Shown here piece by piece: positions 8,287 to 16,315 of a stretch of 64,000 nt of DNA; the first letter of the stretch is position 1; each line of letters begins with the position of its first letter. This stretch comes from Streptomyces avermitilis MA-4680 = NBRC 14893 (GTDB taxonomy: Bacteria; Actinomycetota; Actinomycetes; Streptomycetales; Streptomycetaceae), in assembly GCF_000009765.2 (NCBI RefSeq), contig NC_003155.5, positions 1,984,001 through 2,048,000 on the forward strand. Reading direction: 5' to 3'. Below the pieces are notes generated by a model. That model searched no databases. It was given only the letters and a program-made list of their open reading frames with translations, and was not told the DNA's origin. The position numbers and the translations under genes were made by a program.

Positions 8287-8997
8287 ATGACGATCACGAC
8301 GGAACGCGGTTCCCAGCAGTACGCGTACACCGACCTGCCCCGGCTGATGGGGCTGATGACCGGCGACGAGAAGCACGGGCCCGCCGCGACGTCCACGCTG
8401 GACGCGCTGTGGGTGCTCTACGACCGTGTGCTGCGCGTCGCTCCCGAGCGGGTGGACGAGCCGGGGCGGGACCGGTTCCTGCTGTCCAAGGGGCACGGGC
8501 CGATGGCGTACTACGCCGTTCTCGCCGCCAAGGGGTTCCTGCCGGTCGACTGGCTGCCGGACTTCGGCTCGTACGACTCGCCGCTCGGGCACCACCCCGA
8601 CCGCGTCCTGGTGCCGGGCGCCGAGATCGGCAGCGGGTCGCTCGGCCACGGGCTGCCCATCGCCGTGGGCACGGCCCTGGGGCTGCGGGCCCAGGGACTA
8701 GGCGAGCCGCGCGTCTGGGTGCTGACCGGCGACGCCGAACTCGACGAGGGGAGCAATCACGAGGCGATCGCGTACGCCGGTGCCGCCGGCCTCGAACGCC
8801 TGCACACCATCGTGATCGACAACTCCTCCGCCACCCACGCCCTGACCGGCGGGATCGCCGCCCGCTTCGAGGCGGCCGGCTGGGCCACCACGACCGTCGA
8901 CGGCCACGACCACGAGGCCTTGCACGCCGCCTTCACCGCGCCCCACGAGGGCCGGCCGCTCGCAGTCGTCGCCCGTGTCCGCCCGAAGGACGCCTGA
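8287..8997 (+). CDS. transketolase, N-terminal (thiamine diphosphate-binding) subunit
   Basis: Cytosolic subunit that binds thiamine diphosphate and Mg for two-carbon ketol transfer in the pentose phosphate pathway or a specialised variant. The 236-aa protein carries SKGHGP (residues 67-72), GSLGHGLPIAVG (118-128) and the TPP motif beginning GDAELDEGSNHEA at 148. It stops where the pyrimidine domain of a full transketolase would begin; that domain is the next gene, 98 bases on. Split transketolases are common beside specialised sugar or secondary pathways; no partner pathway is visible here. A tandem 16-base repeat lies in the gap to the second gene. Confidence 0.88.
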   Translation: MTITTERGSQQYAYTDLPRLMGLMTGDEKHGPAATSTLDALWVLYDRVLRVAPERVDEPGRDRFLLSKGHGPMAYYAVLAAKGFLPVDWLPDFGSYDSPLGHHPDRVLVPGAEIGSGSLGHGLPIAVGTALGLRAQGLGEPRVWVLTGDAELDEGSNHEAIAYAGAAGLERLHTIVIDNSSATHALTGGIAARFEAAGWATTTVDGHDHEALHAAFTAPHEGRPLAVVARVRPKDA

Positions 8998-9022
8998 GTC
9001 CGTCTCTCCTGCGCGCATCGGC

Positions 9023-9054
9023 CTCACACCACACAGCACTCACACCGCACAGCA
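9023..9054. repeat. two tandem 16-base copies between the transketolase genes
   Basis: CTCACACC(A/G)CACAGCA occurs twice without gap, with one mismatch. It lies just after the first subunit gene and shows no coding signal. Confidence 0.75.
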
Positions 9055-9095
9055 CTCGCCGCCCGCCGTACGTTCCGTGAAAGGACACCCCCTCC

Positions 9096-10007
9096 ATGGA
9101 CACCATGCGTGACCGTTTCGCCCCCGTCGTCTCCCGGCTGCTCGACGAGGACCCCCGGGTCGTGGTCGTCCTCGCCGAGATCGGCAAGGACGGCTTCACC
9201 GAGGCCCGGCGCAGGCATCCCGACCGGGTGATCAACGTCGGTATCCGCGAACAGCTCCTGGTCGGAGCCGGTGCGGGGCTCGCCCTGACCGGGCTGCGGC
9301 CGGTGCTGCACACGTTCGCCAGTTTTCTGGTCGAGCGGCCCTTCGAGCAGGTCAAGCTGGATCTCGGCCACCAGGACGTGGGCGCGGTCCTCGTCAGCGC
9401 CGCGGCCTCCTTCGACTGGCCCGCCGGCGGCTACACCCATATGTCGCCCGGTGACGTGGCCCTCCTGGACACGCTGGACGGCTGGACCATGCACGTCCCC
9501 GGTCATCCGGACGAGGCGGAGACGCTGCTCAGGCACGCCGTGGCCGCGGGCGACGACAAGGTGTACGTACGGCTGTCCGTGCAGTCGAACGCGCGGCGCC
9601 GCGCCGTCGACGGCGAGCGCTTCCTGACCGTCCGCGAGGGACGCGCGGGCGTGGTCGTCGCCGTCGGCCCGCTGCTCGACCCCGTGCTCGAAGCCACCGA
9701 GGGACTCGACGTCACCGTCCTGTACGCGACCACCGTCCGCCCCTTCGACGCCGTCGCCCTGCGCCGGGCCACGGAGACCGCGGGCACCGATGTCGTCCTG
9801 GTCGAGCCGTACCTGGCGGGGACCTCGACCGCCGCCGCGAACGACGCGCTCCACGATGTGCCGCACCGTGTGCTCGGCCTCGGCGTGGGCCGGCCCGAGC
9901 TGCGCCGCTACGGCAGCGTCGACGAGCACATGGCGGCCCATGGGCTGGACGCGGGATCGCTGCGGCAGCGGATCGCGGAGTTCGCGGGCGCCCCGGCGCG
10001 CGCCTGA
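9096..10007 (+). CDS. transketolase, C-terminal (pyrimidine-binding) subunit
   Basis: Partner of the preceding subunit; supplies the pyrimidine-binding domain with the catalytic glutamate in VINVGIREQLLVGAGAG (E52) and the C-terminal transketolase domain (about 180-300). The 303-aa protein has FDWPAGGYTHMSPGDVALL, matching the family's loop that faces the active site. The ATG at 9096 follows GAAAGGACACC. Together the two subunits equal one transketolase or DXPS-like enzyme of about 540 residues. Physiological substrates are not evident from sequence. Confidence 0.87.
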   Translation: MDTMRDRFAPVVSRLLDEDPRVVVVLAEIGKDGFTEARRRHPDRVINVGIREQLLVGAGAGLALTGLRPVLHTFASFLVERPFEQVKLDLGHQDVGAVLVSAAASFDWPAGGYTHMSPGDVALLDTLDGWTMHVPGHPDEAETLLRHAVAAGDDKVYVRLSVQSNARRRAVDGERFLTVREGRAGVVVAVGPLLDPVLEATEGLDVTVLYATTVRPFDAVALRRATETAGTDVVLVEPYLAGTSTAAANDALHDVPHRVLGLGVGRPELRRYGSVDEHMAAHGLDAGSLRQRIAEFAGAPARA

Positions 10008-10046
10008 CAGCCGCTGCCACGGCGCACCGACAGCGCCGGCAGGTGG

Positions 10047-10406
10047 TCAGTCCGCGGCCGGAAGCCCCAACTCCGGGTGGGCGTCGATCAGTCGGGGCGG
10101 AGCCGCCTGCCGCCAGGAGTCGGCGAGGATGTCGCGCAGTTCGGCCTCGTCCTCCAGCGCCACGAGCCGGACCCGCACCCAGGCGAAGCCGGCCTCGTGG
10201 TCGGCGATCCAGAACTTCCGGGGCTCCGCCAGGGCGAGTTCGTCGCGCTCCTCCTTGGGGCAGCGCACGGCGATGGAGGTCTCGTCCTCCGGCACGGTGG
10301 CGAACATCTTGCCCGCGACCCTGAAGGTGGGCATGTTCCAGGCGACCTTCTCCGTGGTGTCCGGCAGGGAGAGGGCGATACGGCGTACGTCTTCGGCATC
10401 CAGCAT
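10047..10406 (-). CDS. MmcQ/YjbR family DNA-binding-like protein
   Basis: Small 119-aa cytosolic protein of the MmcQ/YjbR (CyaY-like fold) family, of unknown molecular role. Recognisable features are the start DAEDVRRIALSLPDTTEKVAW, the core NMPTFRVAGKMFATV and the segment KFWIADHEAGFAWVRVRL. The open frame extends to 10535, but homologues start at LDAEDV; ATG at 10406 or GTG at 10415 both fit. It lies downstream of the LysR gene on the same strand, about 170 bases away, and convergent with the transketolase genes. A short CAGCCGA repeat tract lies just upstream (about 10459-10495). Confidence 0.75.
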   Translation of the reverse strand: MLDAEDVRRIALSLPDTTEKVAWNMPTFRVAGKMFATVPEDETSIAVRCPKEERDELALAEPRKFWIADHEAGFAWVRVRLVALEDEAELRDILADSWRQAAPPRLIDAHPELGLPAAD

Positions 10407-10575
10407 GAGTCGCACCGTAACCAACGCCACCGACAACGCCCTGCGGGAGCGGACGGCCCACAGCCGACACCGACAGCCGACAGCCGACAGCGGCGCCGTA
10501 CCGTGCCGCCGCCCCCTACAGGGCCGGCGGCACACCGTCGCACTCGACTCCCACCCGCTCGTAGAAGATCGCCGG

Positions 10576-11481
10576 TCAGTCCACGGTCGCGGCCTCCGCC
10601 AGCGCGTCGAGGACCGGCCGGATCAGCGGATGGTTCTCCGCGCCACGGCGTACGGCCGCGAAGACCCGGCGCGTGGGCGCGACCCCGTCGACGGGCCGCA
10701 CGACCACGCCCGTCAGCTCCATGCCGCGCAGCGCCGAGCGTGGCACCAGGGCCACCCCCGCGTCGGCCGAGGCGAGGGCGACGACCGCGCGGAAGTCGTC
10801 CGAGGAGTGTTCGAGGCGCGGCTGGAATCCGGCGTTCTCGCAGGCCAGGACCACCACGTCATGGCAGGGGTTGCCGGGGTACGGGCCGATCCAGGGATCC
10901 TTGGCCAGTTCGGCGAGCGGGACCTCGGCCGTGTCGGCGAGGCGGTGGGTGACGGGGACTACGGCGTCGAAGGGCTCCGCGTACAGCGGGATGTGCGTGA
11001 GGCGCGGATCGTCGGCGTCGGGCGCACCCCGGTACTCGACGGCGACCGCGACGTCGACCTGCCGGTCGAGGACCATCGGCAGGCTGGCGTCCCCCTCGGC
11101 GTCCTGGACGCGGATCCGGATGCCGGGCGCGGTCGTGGCGAGCCGGGCCAGGGCGGGCGCGACGACGAGGCCGATGCCCGTGGCGAAGGAGGCGAGCGTG
11201 ACCGTGCCCGCGGAGCCCGCGCTGTACGCCGCCAACTCGGCCTCGGCGCGCTCCAGTTGAGCGAGTACGGCGTGGGTGTGACCAAGCAGGATCTCGCCGG
11301 CCGGGGTGAGGCGTACACCTCGGGCGCTGCGCTCGACGAGGCGGTGGCCGGTCTCCTGTTCCAGGGCGGTCAGCTGCTGGGAGACCGCGGAGGGCGTGAG
11401 ATACAGCGCGGCGGCAGCCGCCGTCACCGTGCGGTGGTCGGCCACCGCACGGAGGATGTGGAGCCGCCGCGCCTCGATCAT
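10576..11481 (-). CDS. LysR-family transcriptional regulator
   Basis: 301-aa regulator of normal LTTR size. The N-terminal winged helix covers residues 1-60 (ALYLTPSAVSQQLTALEQETGHRLVER), followed by the linker helix and a periplasmic-binding-like effector domain (about 90-295). The frame is open to 11631, but the ATG at 11481 beginning MIEARRLHILRAV gives the standard N-terminus. It lies downstream of the kbl-tdh operon on the same strand rather than divergent from a target, so its regulon cannot be guessed from position. Effector unknown. Confidence 0.87.
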   Translation of the reverse strand: MIEARRLHILRAVADHRTVTAAAAALYLTPSAVSQQLTALEQETGHRLVERSARGVRLTPAGEILLGHTHAVLAQLERAEAELAAYSAGSAGTVTLASFATGIGLVVAPALARLATTAPGIRIRVQDAEGDASLPMVLDRQVDVAVAVEYRGAPDADDPRLTHIPLYAEPFDAVVPVTHRLADTAEVPLAELAKDPWIGPYPGNPCHDVVVLACENAGFQPRLEHSSDDFRAVVALASADAGVALVPRSALRGMELTGVVVRPVDGVAPTRRVFAAVRRGAENHPLIRPVLDALAEAATVD

Positions 11482-11723
11482 GCGGTCGATTCTCTCAGGT
11501 CGGGCAAACCGGCCTGTCCGCGCGCCGAGCAGACCGGAATCCCCGGGCGCGAAGGCGCTCGGCGCGTTCCCGCACACCGGGGCCCGCCCCGCAGCCCCCC
11601 ACACCGGGGCGCCCCGAAGCGTCCCCCGCACGCCGACGCGACCCGGATCGTCCGTCGCGTCGCGTCGCGTCGCCTCAGACCGGGGCCTCCCCCACGTCGG
11701 GCGAACCGGGTCGCCGCCCCCTG

Positions 11724-11779
11724 CTCAAGCCTCCAAGCTCAGACCTCCACGCTCAGGCCTCCAAGCTCAGGCCTCCAGC
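11724..11779. repeat. four tandem 14-base copies spanning the kbl stop codon
   Basis: Units at 11724, 11738, 11752 and 11766 share the pattern CTCAGGCCTCCAAG with few mismatches. The last unit contains the kbl stop (11767-11769) and its final codons; the others repeat that end downstream of the gene. Confidence 0.85.
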
Positions 11780-12963
11780 TCCGCGCGCGCGGACACGAAG
11801 GCGTCCACGGCCCGGTTCACGTCGTCCGTCGAGTGCGCGGCGGACAGCTGGACGCGGATGCGGGCCTGCCCCTGCGGGACCACCGGGTACGAGAAGCCGA
11901 TGACGTAGACGCCGCGCTCCAGGAGCAGCTCGGCCAGGCGGCCGGCCACGGCCGCGTCGCCGATCATGACCGGCGCGATCGCATGGTCGCCGGGGAGGAT
12001 GTCGAAGCCCTCCTCCGTCATCCGGGAACGGAACAGCGCGGTGTTCTCGGCGAGCCGCACGCGCAGGTCGTCCGCCGACTCCAGCAGGTCCAGAACCTTG
12101 AGGGAGGCCGCCGCGATCACCGGAGCGAGCGTGTTCGAGAAGAGGTACGGGCGCGAGCGCTGGCGCAGCAGGGCGACGATCTCGGCACGGGCGGCGACGT
12201 AACCGCCGGACGCGCCGCCGAGCGCCTTGCCGAGGGTGCCGGTGATGATGTCGACGCGGTCCATCACGCCGTGCAGCTCAGGAGTGCCGCGTCCGCCGGG
12301 GCCGACGAAGCCGACCGCGTGCGAGTCGTCGACCATGACCATCGCGTCGTAGCGGTCGGCGAGGTCGCAGATCTCCCGCAGCGGGGCCACGTAGCCGTCC
12401 ATGGAGAAGACGCCGTCGGTGACGATCAGCCGGCGCCGGGCACCCGAAGCCTCCTTCAGCTGTCGCTCCAGATCGGCCATGTCGCGGTTCGCGTACCGGA
12501 AGCGGCGGGCCTTGGACAGCCGGATCCCGTCGATGATCGACGCGTGGTTGAGGGCGTCGGAGATGACCGCGTCCTCGGCGCCGAGGAGGGTTTCGAAGAC
12601 GCCTCCGTTGGCGTCGAAGCAGGAGGAGTAGAGGATCGTGTCCTCCTGGCCGAGGAATGCGGACAGCCGCCGCTCCAGCTCCTTGTGCACCTCCTGCGTA
12701 CCGCAGATGAAGCGCACGGAGGCCATGCCGTAGCCCCAGCGGTCGAGCGCCTCGTGGGCGGCGGCGATGACCTCGGGATGGTCGGCGAGGCCGAGGTAGT
12801 TGTTCGCGCAGAAGTTGAGGACCTCGCCGGGGCGGCCGCCCGCCGTGACACTCACGGTGGCGGACTGCGGGGTGCCGATGACGCGCTCGGGCTTGTGCAG
12901 ACCGGCGGTCCGGATCTCGTCGAGGGTGGTGCGCAGATCGTCGCGTACGGAATCGAACATCAT
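11767..12963 (-). CDS. kbl: glycine C-acetyltransferase (2-amino-3-ketobutyrate CoA ligase)
   Basis: PLP-dependent alpha-oxoamine synthase-family enzyme that cleaves 2-amino-3-ketobutyrate with CoA into glycine and acetyl-CoA, the second step of threonine degradation. The 398-aa length is standard. The PLP lysine lies in [14 protein letters not shown] (K246), and VDDSHAVGF near residue 210 is the conserved cofactor-stacking segment. The start ATG-ATG at 12963 has AAGGA upstream at good spacing. It follows tdh by 16 bases, so the two form an operon. Its 3' end is part of a tandem repeat array that copies the stop region. Confidence 0.93.
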   Translation of the reverse strand: MMFDSVRDDLRTTLDEIRTAGLHKPERVIGTPQSATVSVTAGGRPGEVLNFCANNYLGLADHPEVIAAAHEALDRWGYGMASVRFICGTQEVHKELERRLSAFLGQEDTILYSSCFDANGGVFETLLGAEDAVISDALNHASIIDGIRLSKARRFRYANRDMADLERQLKEASGARRRLIVTDGVFSMDGYVAPLREICDLADRYDAMVMVDDSHAVGFVGPGGRGTPELHGVMDRVDIITGTLGKALGGASGGYVAARAEIVALLRQRSRPYLFSNTLAPVIAAASLKVLDLLESADDLRVRLAENTALFRSRMTEEGFDILPGDHAIAPVMIGDAAVAGRLAELLLERGVYVIGFSYPVVPQGQARIRVQLSAAHSTDDVNRAVDAFVSARAELEA

Positions 12964-12979
12964 CAGTTCCTTAGAGTCC

Positions 12980-14008
12980 TCAGAGGGTCCAGTCGAGGAT
13001 GACCTTGCCGCCGCGGCCGCTCGCCGCGTCGGCGAACGCCGCCTCGTAGTCGCGGTAGCCGTACCGGCCGGTGATCACGGGAGCGAGGTCGAGGCCGCCT
13101 TCGAGGAGGACGGACATCGCGTACCAGGTCTCGAACATCTCGCGGCCGTAGATGCCCTTGATCGTGATCATGGAGGTGACGATCCGGGCCCAGTCGACGG
13201 GGAACTCCTGGGACGGCAGACCGAGCATGGCGATGCGGCCGCCGTGCGTCATGTTGGCGATCATGTCGCGCATGGCCTCGGGGCGGCCGGACATCTCCAG
13301 ACCGATGTCGAAGCCCTCGCGCAGGCCGAGCGCGCGCTGGCCGTCGGCGATGGTCGTGTCGGCGACGTTCAGGGCGAGGCTCACGCCGATCTTGCGGGCG
13401 AGTTCCAGGCGCTCCTCGCTGACGTCGGTGATCATGACGTTGCGGGCGCCGGCGTGACGGGCCACGGCGGCCGCCATCAGGCCGATCGGGCCCGCCCCGG
13501 TGATGAGCACGTCCTCGCCGACCAGCGGGAAGGACAGGGCCGTGTGCACGGCGTTGCCGAACGGGTCGAAGATCGCGGCCACGTCGAGGTCGACGGGAAC
13601 GCGGTGCACCCAGACGTTGGCCGCGGGCAGGGCCACGTACTCGGCGAACGCCCCGTCCCGGCCGACGCCGAGCCCGACCGTCGCACGGCACAGATGACGG
13701 CGTCCGGCCTGGCAGTTGCGGCACTTGCCGCAGACCAGGTGGCCCTCGCCGCTGACCCGGTCACCGGCCTTGATGTCGACGACGTCGCGGCCGGTCTCGA
13801 CGACCTCACCGACGAACTCGTGACCGAGCACGAGCGGGGTACGGACGGCTTGCTGCGCCCAGCCGTCCCAGGACCGGATGTGCAGGTCGGTGCCGCAGAT
13901 CCCGGTCCTGAGGACCTTGATCAGTACGTCGCCGGGCCCGATCTCGGGCTCCGGGACGTCCATGAGCCAGAGCCCGGGCTCCGCCTTCTCCTTGACCAGC
14001 GCCTTCAA
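12980..14008 (-). CDS. tdh: L-threonine 3-dehydrogenase
   Basis: Zinc-dependent medium-chain dehydrogenase oxidising L-threonine to 2-amino-3-ketobutyrate with NAD. The 342-aa protein carries the catalytic zinc site C38, GHE (H63-E64), and the structural zinc cluster [15 protein letters not shown] (C93, C96, C99, C107). The NAD fold is [10 protein letters not shown]. The frame is open to 14131 but the family start is [M]KALVKEK; that corresponds to a TTG at 14006-14008 with AGGAG seven bases upstream. Use of TTG as start is therefore likely. First gene of the tdh-kbl operon. A direct repeat (GAATCCAAG, twice) sits about 70 bases upstream. Confidence 0.92.
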   Translation of the reverse strand: MKALVKEKAEPGLWLMDVPEPEIGPGDVLIKVLRTGICGTDLHIRSWDGWAQQAVRTPLVLGHEFVGEVVETGRDVVDIKAGDRVSGEGHLVCGKCRNCQAGRRHLCRATVGLGVGRDGAFAEYVALPAANVWVHRVPVDLDVAAIFDPFGNAVHTALSFPLVGEDVLITGAGPIGLMAAAVARHAGARNVMITDVSEERLELARKIGVSLALNVADTTIADGQRALGLREGFDIGLEMSGRPEAMRDMIANMTHGGRIAMLGLPSQEFPVDWARIVTSMITIKGIYGREMFETWYAMSVLLEGGLDLAPVITGRYGYRDYEAAFADAASGRGGKVILDWTL

Positions 14009-14257
14009 GCTGTGGCTCCTGTGGTGAGGTCCCGGAGCAGGGCATGCCGAAGAAGCCCGTGCCGGGGAGGGGTGAATCCAAGAGGTTGAATCCAAGGGGT
14101 GGAAATCCCTCAGAAATCTGCCGTACGGCACCGCCCCGGGTCCATCGAGGTTTTCTTAAGCGCCGCCACAGCTTTCCTTCACACCTCAGCCGTTTCCTTC
14201 CGGCCACGGCTGTCCGGCCCGCCTCGGCGTGCCCGGGCGGCTGACCCCCGGCCGCCC

Positions 14258-14839
14258 TCAGATCCCGCCGCTCTCCCGCCGTCCGATCTGCTCGACCAGC
14301 TCCGCCGCCAGCGCCTTGATGGTCTCCAGGCCGGCTCTCCCCCACGGGCGCGGCTCGATGTCGACGACGCAGATCGTGCCGAGGGCGATACCCGTGCGGT
14401 CGATGAGCGGGGCGCCGAGGTAAGAGCGGATGCCGATCTCGTCGACGACCGGGTTCCCGGCGAAGCGGGGGTAGTCGCAGACGTCCTCCAGGACGAGAGC
14501 CTTGCGCCGGACCACGACATGGGGGCAGAAGCCGTAGTCGCGGGCCATGTAGCGGCGCACGTCGGGTGGTTCCGCGCCGTCCGCGGCGGGCCGACCGCCC
14601 GACCCCGTGCCGTCGGGTGCGTGCAGGCCCGCGAAGAACTGCCGGTTCTCGTCGATGAAGTTGACCATCGCGTACGGCACCGCCGCGACCTCCGCGAGCC
14701 GGTCCGCGAAGGCGTCGAAGACGGGCTCCGGGCGTTCGCCGAGCCCGAGGCGGCGCAGCCGTCGTACGCGCTCGGGGGCGTCCTTGTCCTCGGGCGTCAG
14801 CAGCAGCCGGCCGATCGGACGCGGTGGGTCGTAGCTCAT
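14258..14839 (-). CDS. GAF domain protein linked to the conservon
   Basis: 193-aa cytosolic protein consisting mostly of one GAF domain (about residues 35-180): AMVNFIDENRQFFAGLH, FCPHVVVRRKALVLEDVCDYPRFAGNP and IRSYLGAPLIDRTGIALGTICVVD are the diagnostic strands. ATG at 14839; upstream frame extensions are shadows. It is the last gene of the cvn operon, 28 bases after the GTPase gene. Conservons often end with an effector such as a cytochrome P450; here a GAF sensor takes that place. Ligand unknown; the FCPHVV cysteine-histidine pair could sense redox or a small molecule. Confidence 0.82.
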   Translation of the reverse strand: MSYDPPRPIGRLLLTPEDKDAPERVRRLRRLGLGERPEPVFDAFADRLAEVAAVPYAMVNFIDENRQFFAGLHAPDGTGSGGRPAADGAEPPDVRRYMARDYGFCPHVVVRRKALVLEDVCDYPRFAGNPVVDEIGIRSYLGAPLIDRTGIALGTICVVDIEPRPWGRAGLETIKALAAELVEQIGRRESGGI

Positions 14840-14867
14840 CCGCGGGCTCCGCGGCCGACGACGCGGC

Positions 14868-15467
14868 TCATGTGTGGGCTCCGTGGCTCGGGGCGGTCGC
14901 CGGGGCGTGGGCGAGGAGATGCCGTACGAGCGTGAGCAGGGTCTGTACGCCCGAGCTGGAGATCCGGGCGTCGCAGCGCACGACGGGAATGTGCGGGTCC
15001 AGGTCGATGGCCGCGCGTACCTCCGCGGGGTCGTACCGGTAGCCGCCGTCGAAGTCGTTGATCGCCACGATGAAGGCAAGACCACGCTGCTCGAAGAAGT
15101 CGACGGCGGCGAAACAGTCCTCCAGTCGACGGGTGTCGGCGAGGATCACCGCGCCGAGCGCACCCTCGGAGAGTTCGTCCCACATGAACCAGAACCGCTG
15201 CTGTCCGGGCGTGCCGAACAGGTAGAGCACGTGTTCGGGGTCGAGGGTGATGCGGCCGAAGTCCATCGCCACGGTCGTCTCGACCTTGTTCTCGATCCCG
15301 TCGAGATTGTCGGTCGCGGCGCCGACCGTGGTGAGCAGCTCCTCCGTGCTGAGCGGCGCGATCTCGCTCACCGCGCCGACGAAGGTCGTCTTGCCGACTC
15401 CGAACCCTCCGGCCACCAGGATTTTCAACGCGGTGGGGAAGGGATCAGAGCTGTCGTCGTAGTCCAT
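14868..15467 (-). CDS. cvnD: conservon GTPase (CvnD-type ATP/GTP-binding protein)
   Basis: 199-aa Ras/MglA-like small GTPase that acts with the cvnA sensor as a prokaryotic G-protein-like switch. P-loop GGFGVGKTT at residues 20-28, switch-II-like LFGTPGQQRFWFMWDEL near 85, and INDFDGG in place of the usual NKxD base-recognition motif, as in other conservon GTPases. ATG at 15467 lies 23 bases inside the 3' end of cvnC, so translation is coupled. The four-gene order A-B-C-D is the conservon hallmark in Streptomyces. Pathway output is not known here. Confidence 0.92.
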   Translation of the reverse strand: MDYDDSSDPFPTALKILVAGGFGVGKTTFVGAVSEIAPLSTEELLTTVGAATDNLDGIENKVETTVAMDFGRITLDPEHVLYLFGTPGQQRFWFMWDELSEGALGAVILADTRRLEDCFAAVDFFEQRGLAFIVAINDFDGGYRYDPAEVRAAIDLDPHIPVVRCDARISSSGVQTLLTLVRHLLAHAPATAPSHGAHT

Positions 15468-15822
15468 CGAGCACTGCCTCCAGAAGAGACCGGTCAGTGG
15501 GGTTGTGGTAGAACTCCGGGGGTTTCGTGGTGAGCGCCCCGCAGTCGACGAGGTCGGACAGCAGCACCTTGGTGACCGCCGCCGGCAGCTTCAGATGGGC
15601 GGCCACCTCGGCGACCGAGACGGGCGCCCGGCACAGTTCGAGTGCCTGGGTGTGCTCGGGGCCGAGGTAGCCGAGGGGGGTGACCCCGGTGGCCATCACC
15701 TGCGACAGGAGATCGAGCGCCGTGGTCGGCCGTGTCCTGCCGTTGCTGACCGTGTACGGGCGCACGAGGCGTCCGGCCGCGTCATCGAGCCAGGGCCCAT
15801 CACCGGCCGCGGCCGCGTTCAA
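15445..15822 (-). CDS. cvnC: conservon DUF742 protein (CvnC-type)
   Basis: 125-aa protein of the DUF742 family, thought to link CvnA/CvnB to the GTPase. Diagnostic segments are RLVRPYTVSNGRTRPT near the N-terminus and APVSVAEVAAHLKLPAAVTKVLLSDLVDCGAL, a winged-helix-like block. No ATG or GTG fits the family N-terminus; TTG at 15820-15822 overlaps the stop of cvnB (TTGA) and leaves the normal short lead before WLDD. The C-terminal 23 bases overlap cvnD. Start confidence is moderate, family assignment high. Confidence 0.87.
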   Translation of the reverse strand: MNAAAAGDGPWLDDAAGRLVRPYTVSNGRTRPTTALDLLSQVMATGVTPLGYLGPEHTQALELCRAPVSVAEVAAHLKLPAAVTKVLLSDLVDCGALTTKPPEFYHNPTDRSLLEAVLDGLRRQL

Positions 15823-16253
15823 GGCCGCATCGCCGGGGGCTGCGCGGCGGCCTGCCGGGGCGCCGTCATCAGATACGGCCGCACGCTCTTGACCAGCATC
15901 GCCATCTCGTAGCCGAGGACCGCCGCGTCGGCCTCGCGGCCCGCGAGCACGGCGAGACAGGTGCCGGAACCCGCGGTGGACACGAACAGCAGGGTCGAGT
16001 CGAGTTCGACGACGACCTGCCGTACGTCTCCGCCGTCCCCGAAGCGGATGCCCGCGCTGCGGCCGAGGGAGTAGAGGCCGGAGGCCAGGGCTGCCATGTG
16101 GTCGGCGCTGTCCGGGTCGAGGCCGTGGACCGACTTCACGAGGCCGTCGCAGGAGAGGAGAACCGCGCTCGTGGTGTGCGGTACGCGCTGCACGAGGCCG
16201 CTCATCAGCCAGTCGAGATCGGATACATGGCCGGTCGGGGCATCGCTCGCCAT
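15819..16253 (-). CDS. cvnB: conservon roadblock/LC7 protein (CvnB-type)
   Basis: 144-aa roadblock/LC7-domain protein, the presumed GTPase-activating or adaptor partner of CvnD. The domain spans about residues 10-125: DLDWLMSGLVQRVPHTTSAVLLSCDGLV, the conserved HMAALASGLYSLGR helix and VVVELDSTLLFVSTAG. ATG at 16253 begins MASDAPTGHVSDLDW; the open frame to 16319 adds a low-complexity lead and is not used. It follows cvnA by about 60 bases and overlaps cvnC at its stop. Confidence 0.9.
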   Translation of the reverse strand: MASDAPTGHVSDLDWLMSGLVQRVPHTTSAVLLSCDGLVKSVHGLDPDSADHMAALASGLYSLGRSAGIRFGDGGDVRQVVVELDSTLLFVSTAGSGTCLAVLAGREADAAVLGYEMAMLVKSVRPYLMTAPRQAAAQPPAMRP

Positions 16254-16315
16254 GATGGATCGACTCCTTGAGGTACGAGGGTCCGCGGGAGCGGAGGGGG
16301 TGGGGGGTGGGGTGT

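Noticed and set aside
9790..13002. A 1070-codon plus-strand open frame
   Set aside because: It runs antisense across the LysR, kbl and MmcQ genes; it is a long shadow frame of GC-rich DNA with Ser/Arg/Pro-rich nonsense composition and no domain.
14070..14101. GAATCCAAG direct repeat upstream of tdh as a regulatory site
   Set aside because: Two short copies with no symmetry or known match; could be chance.
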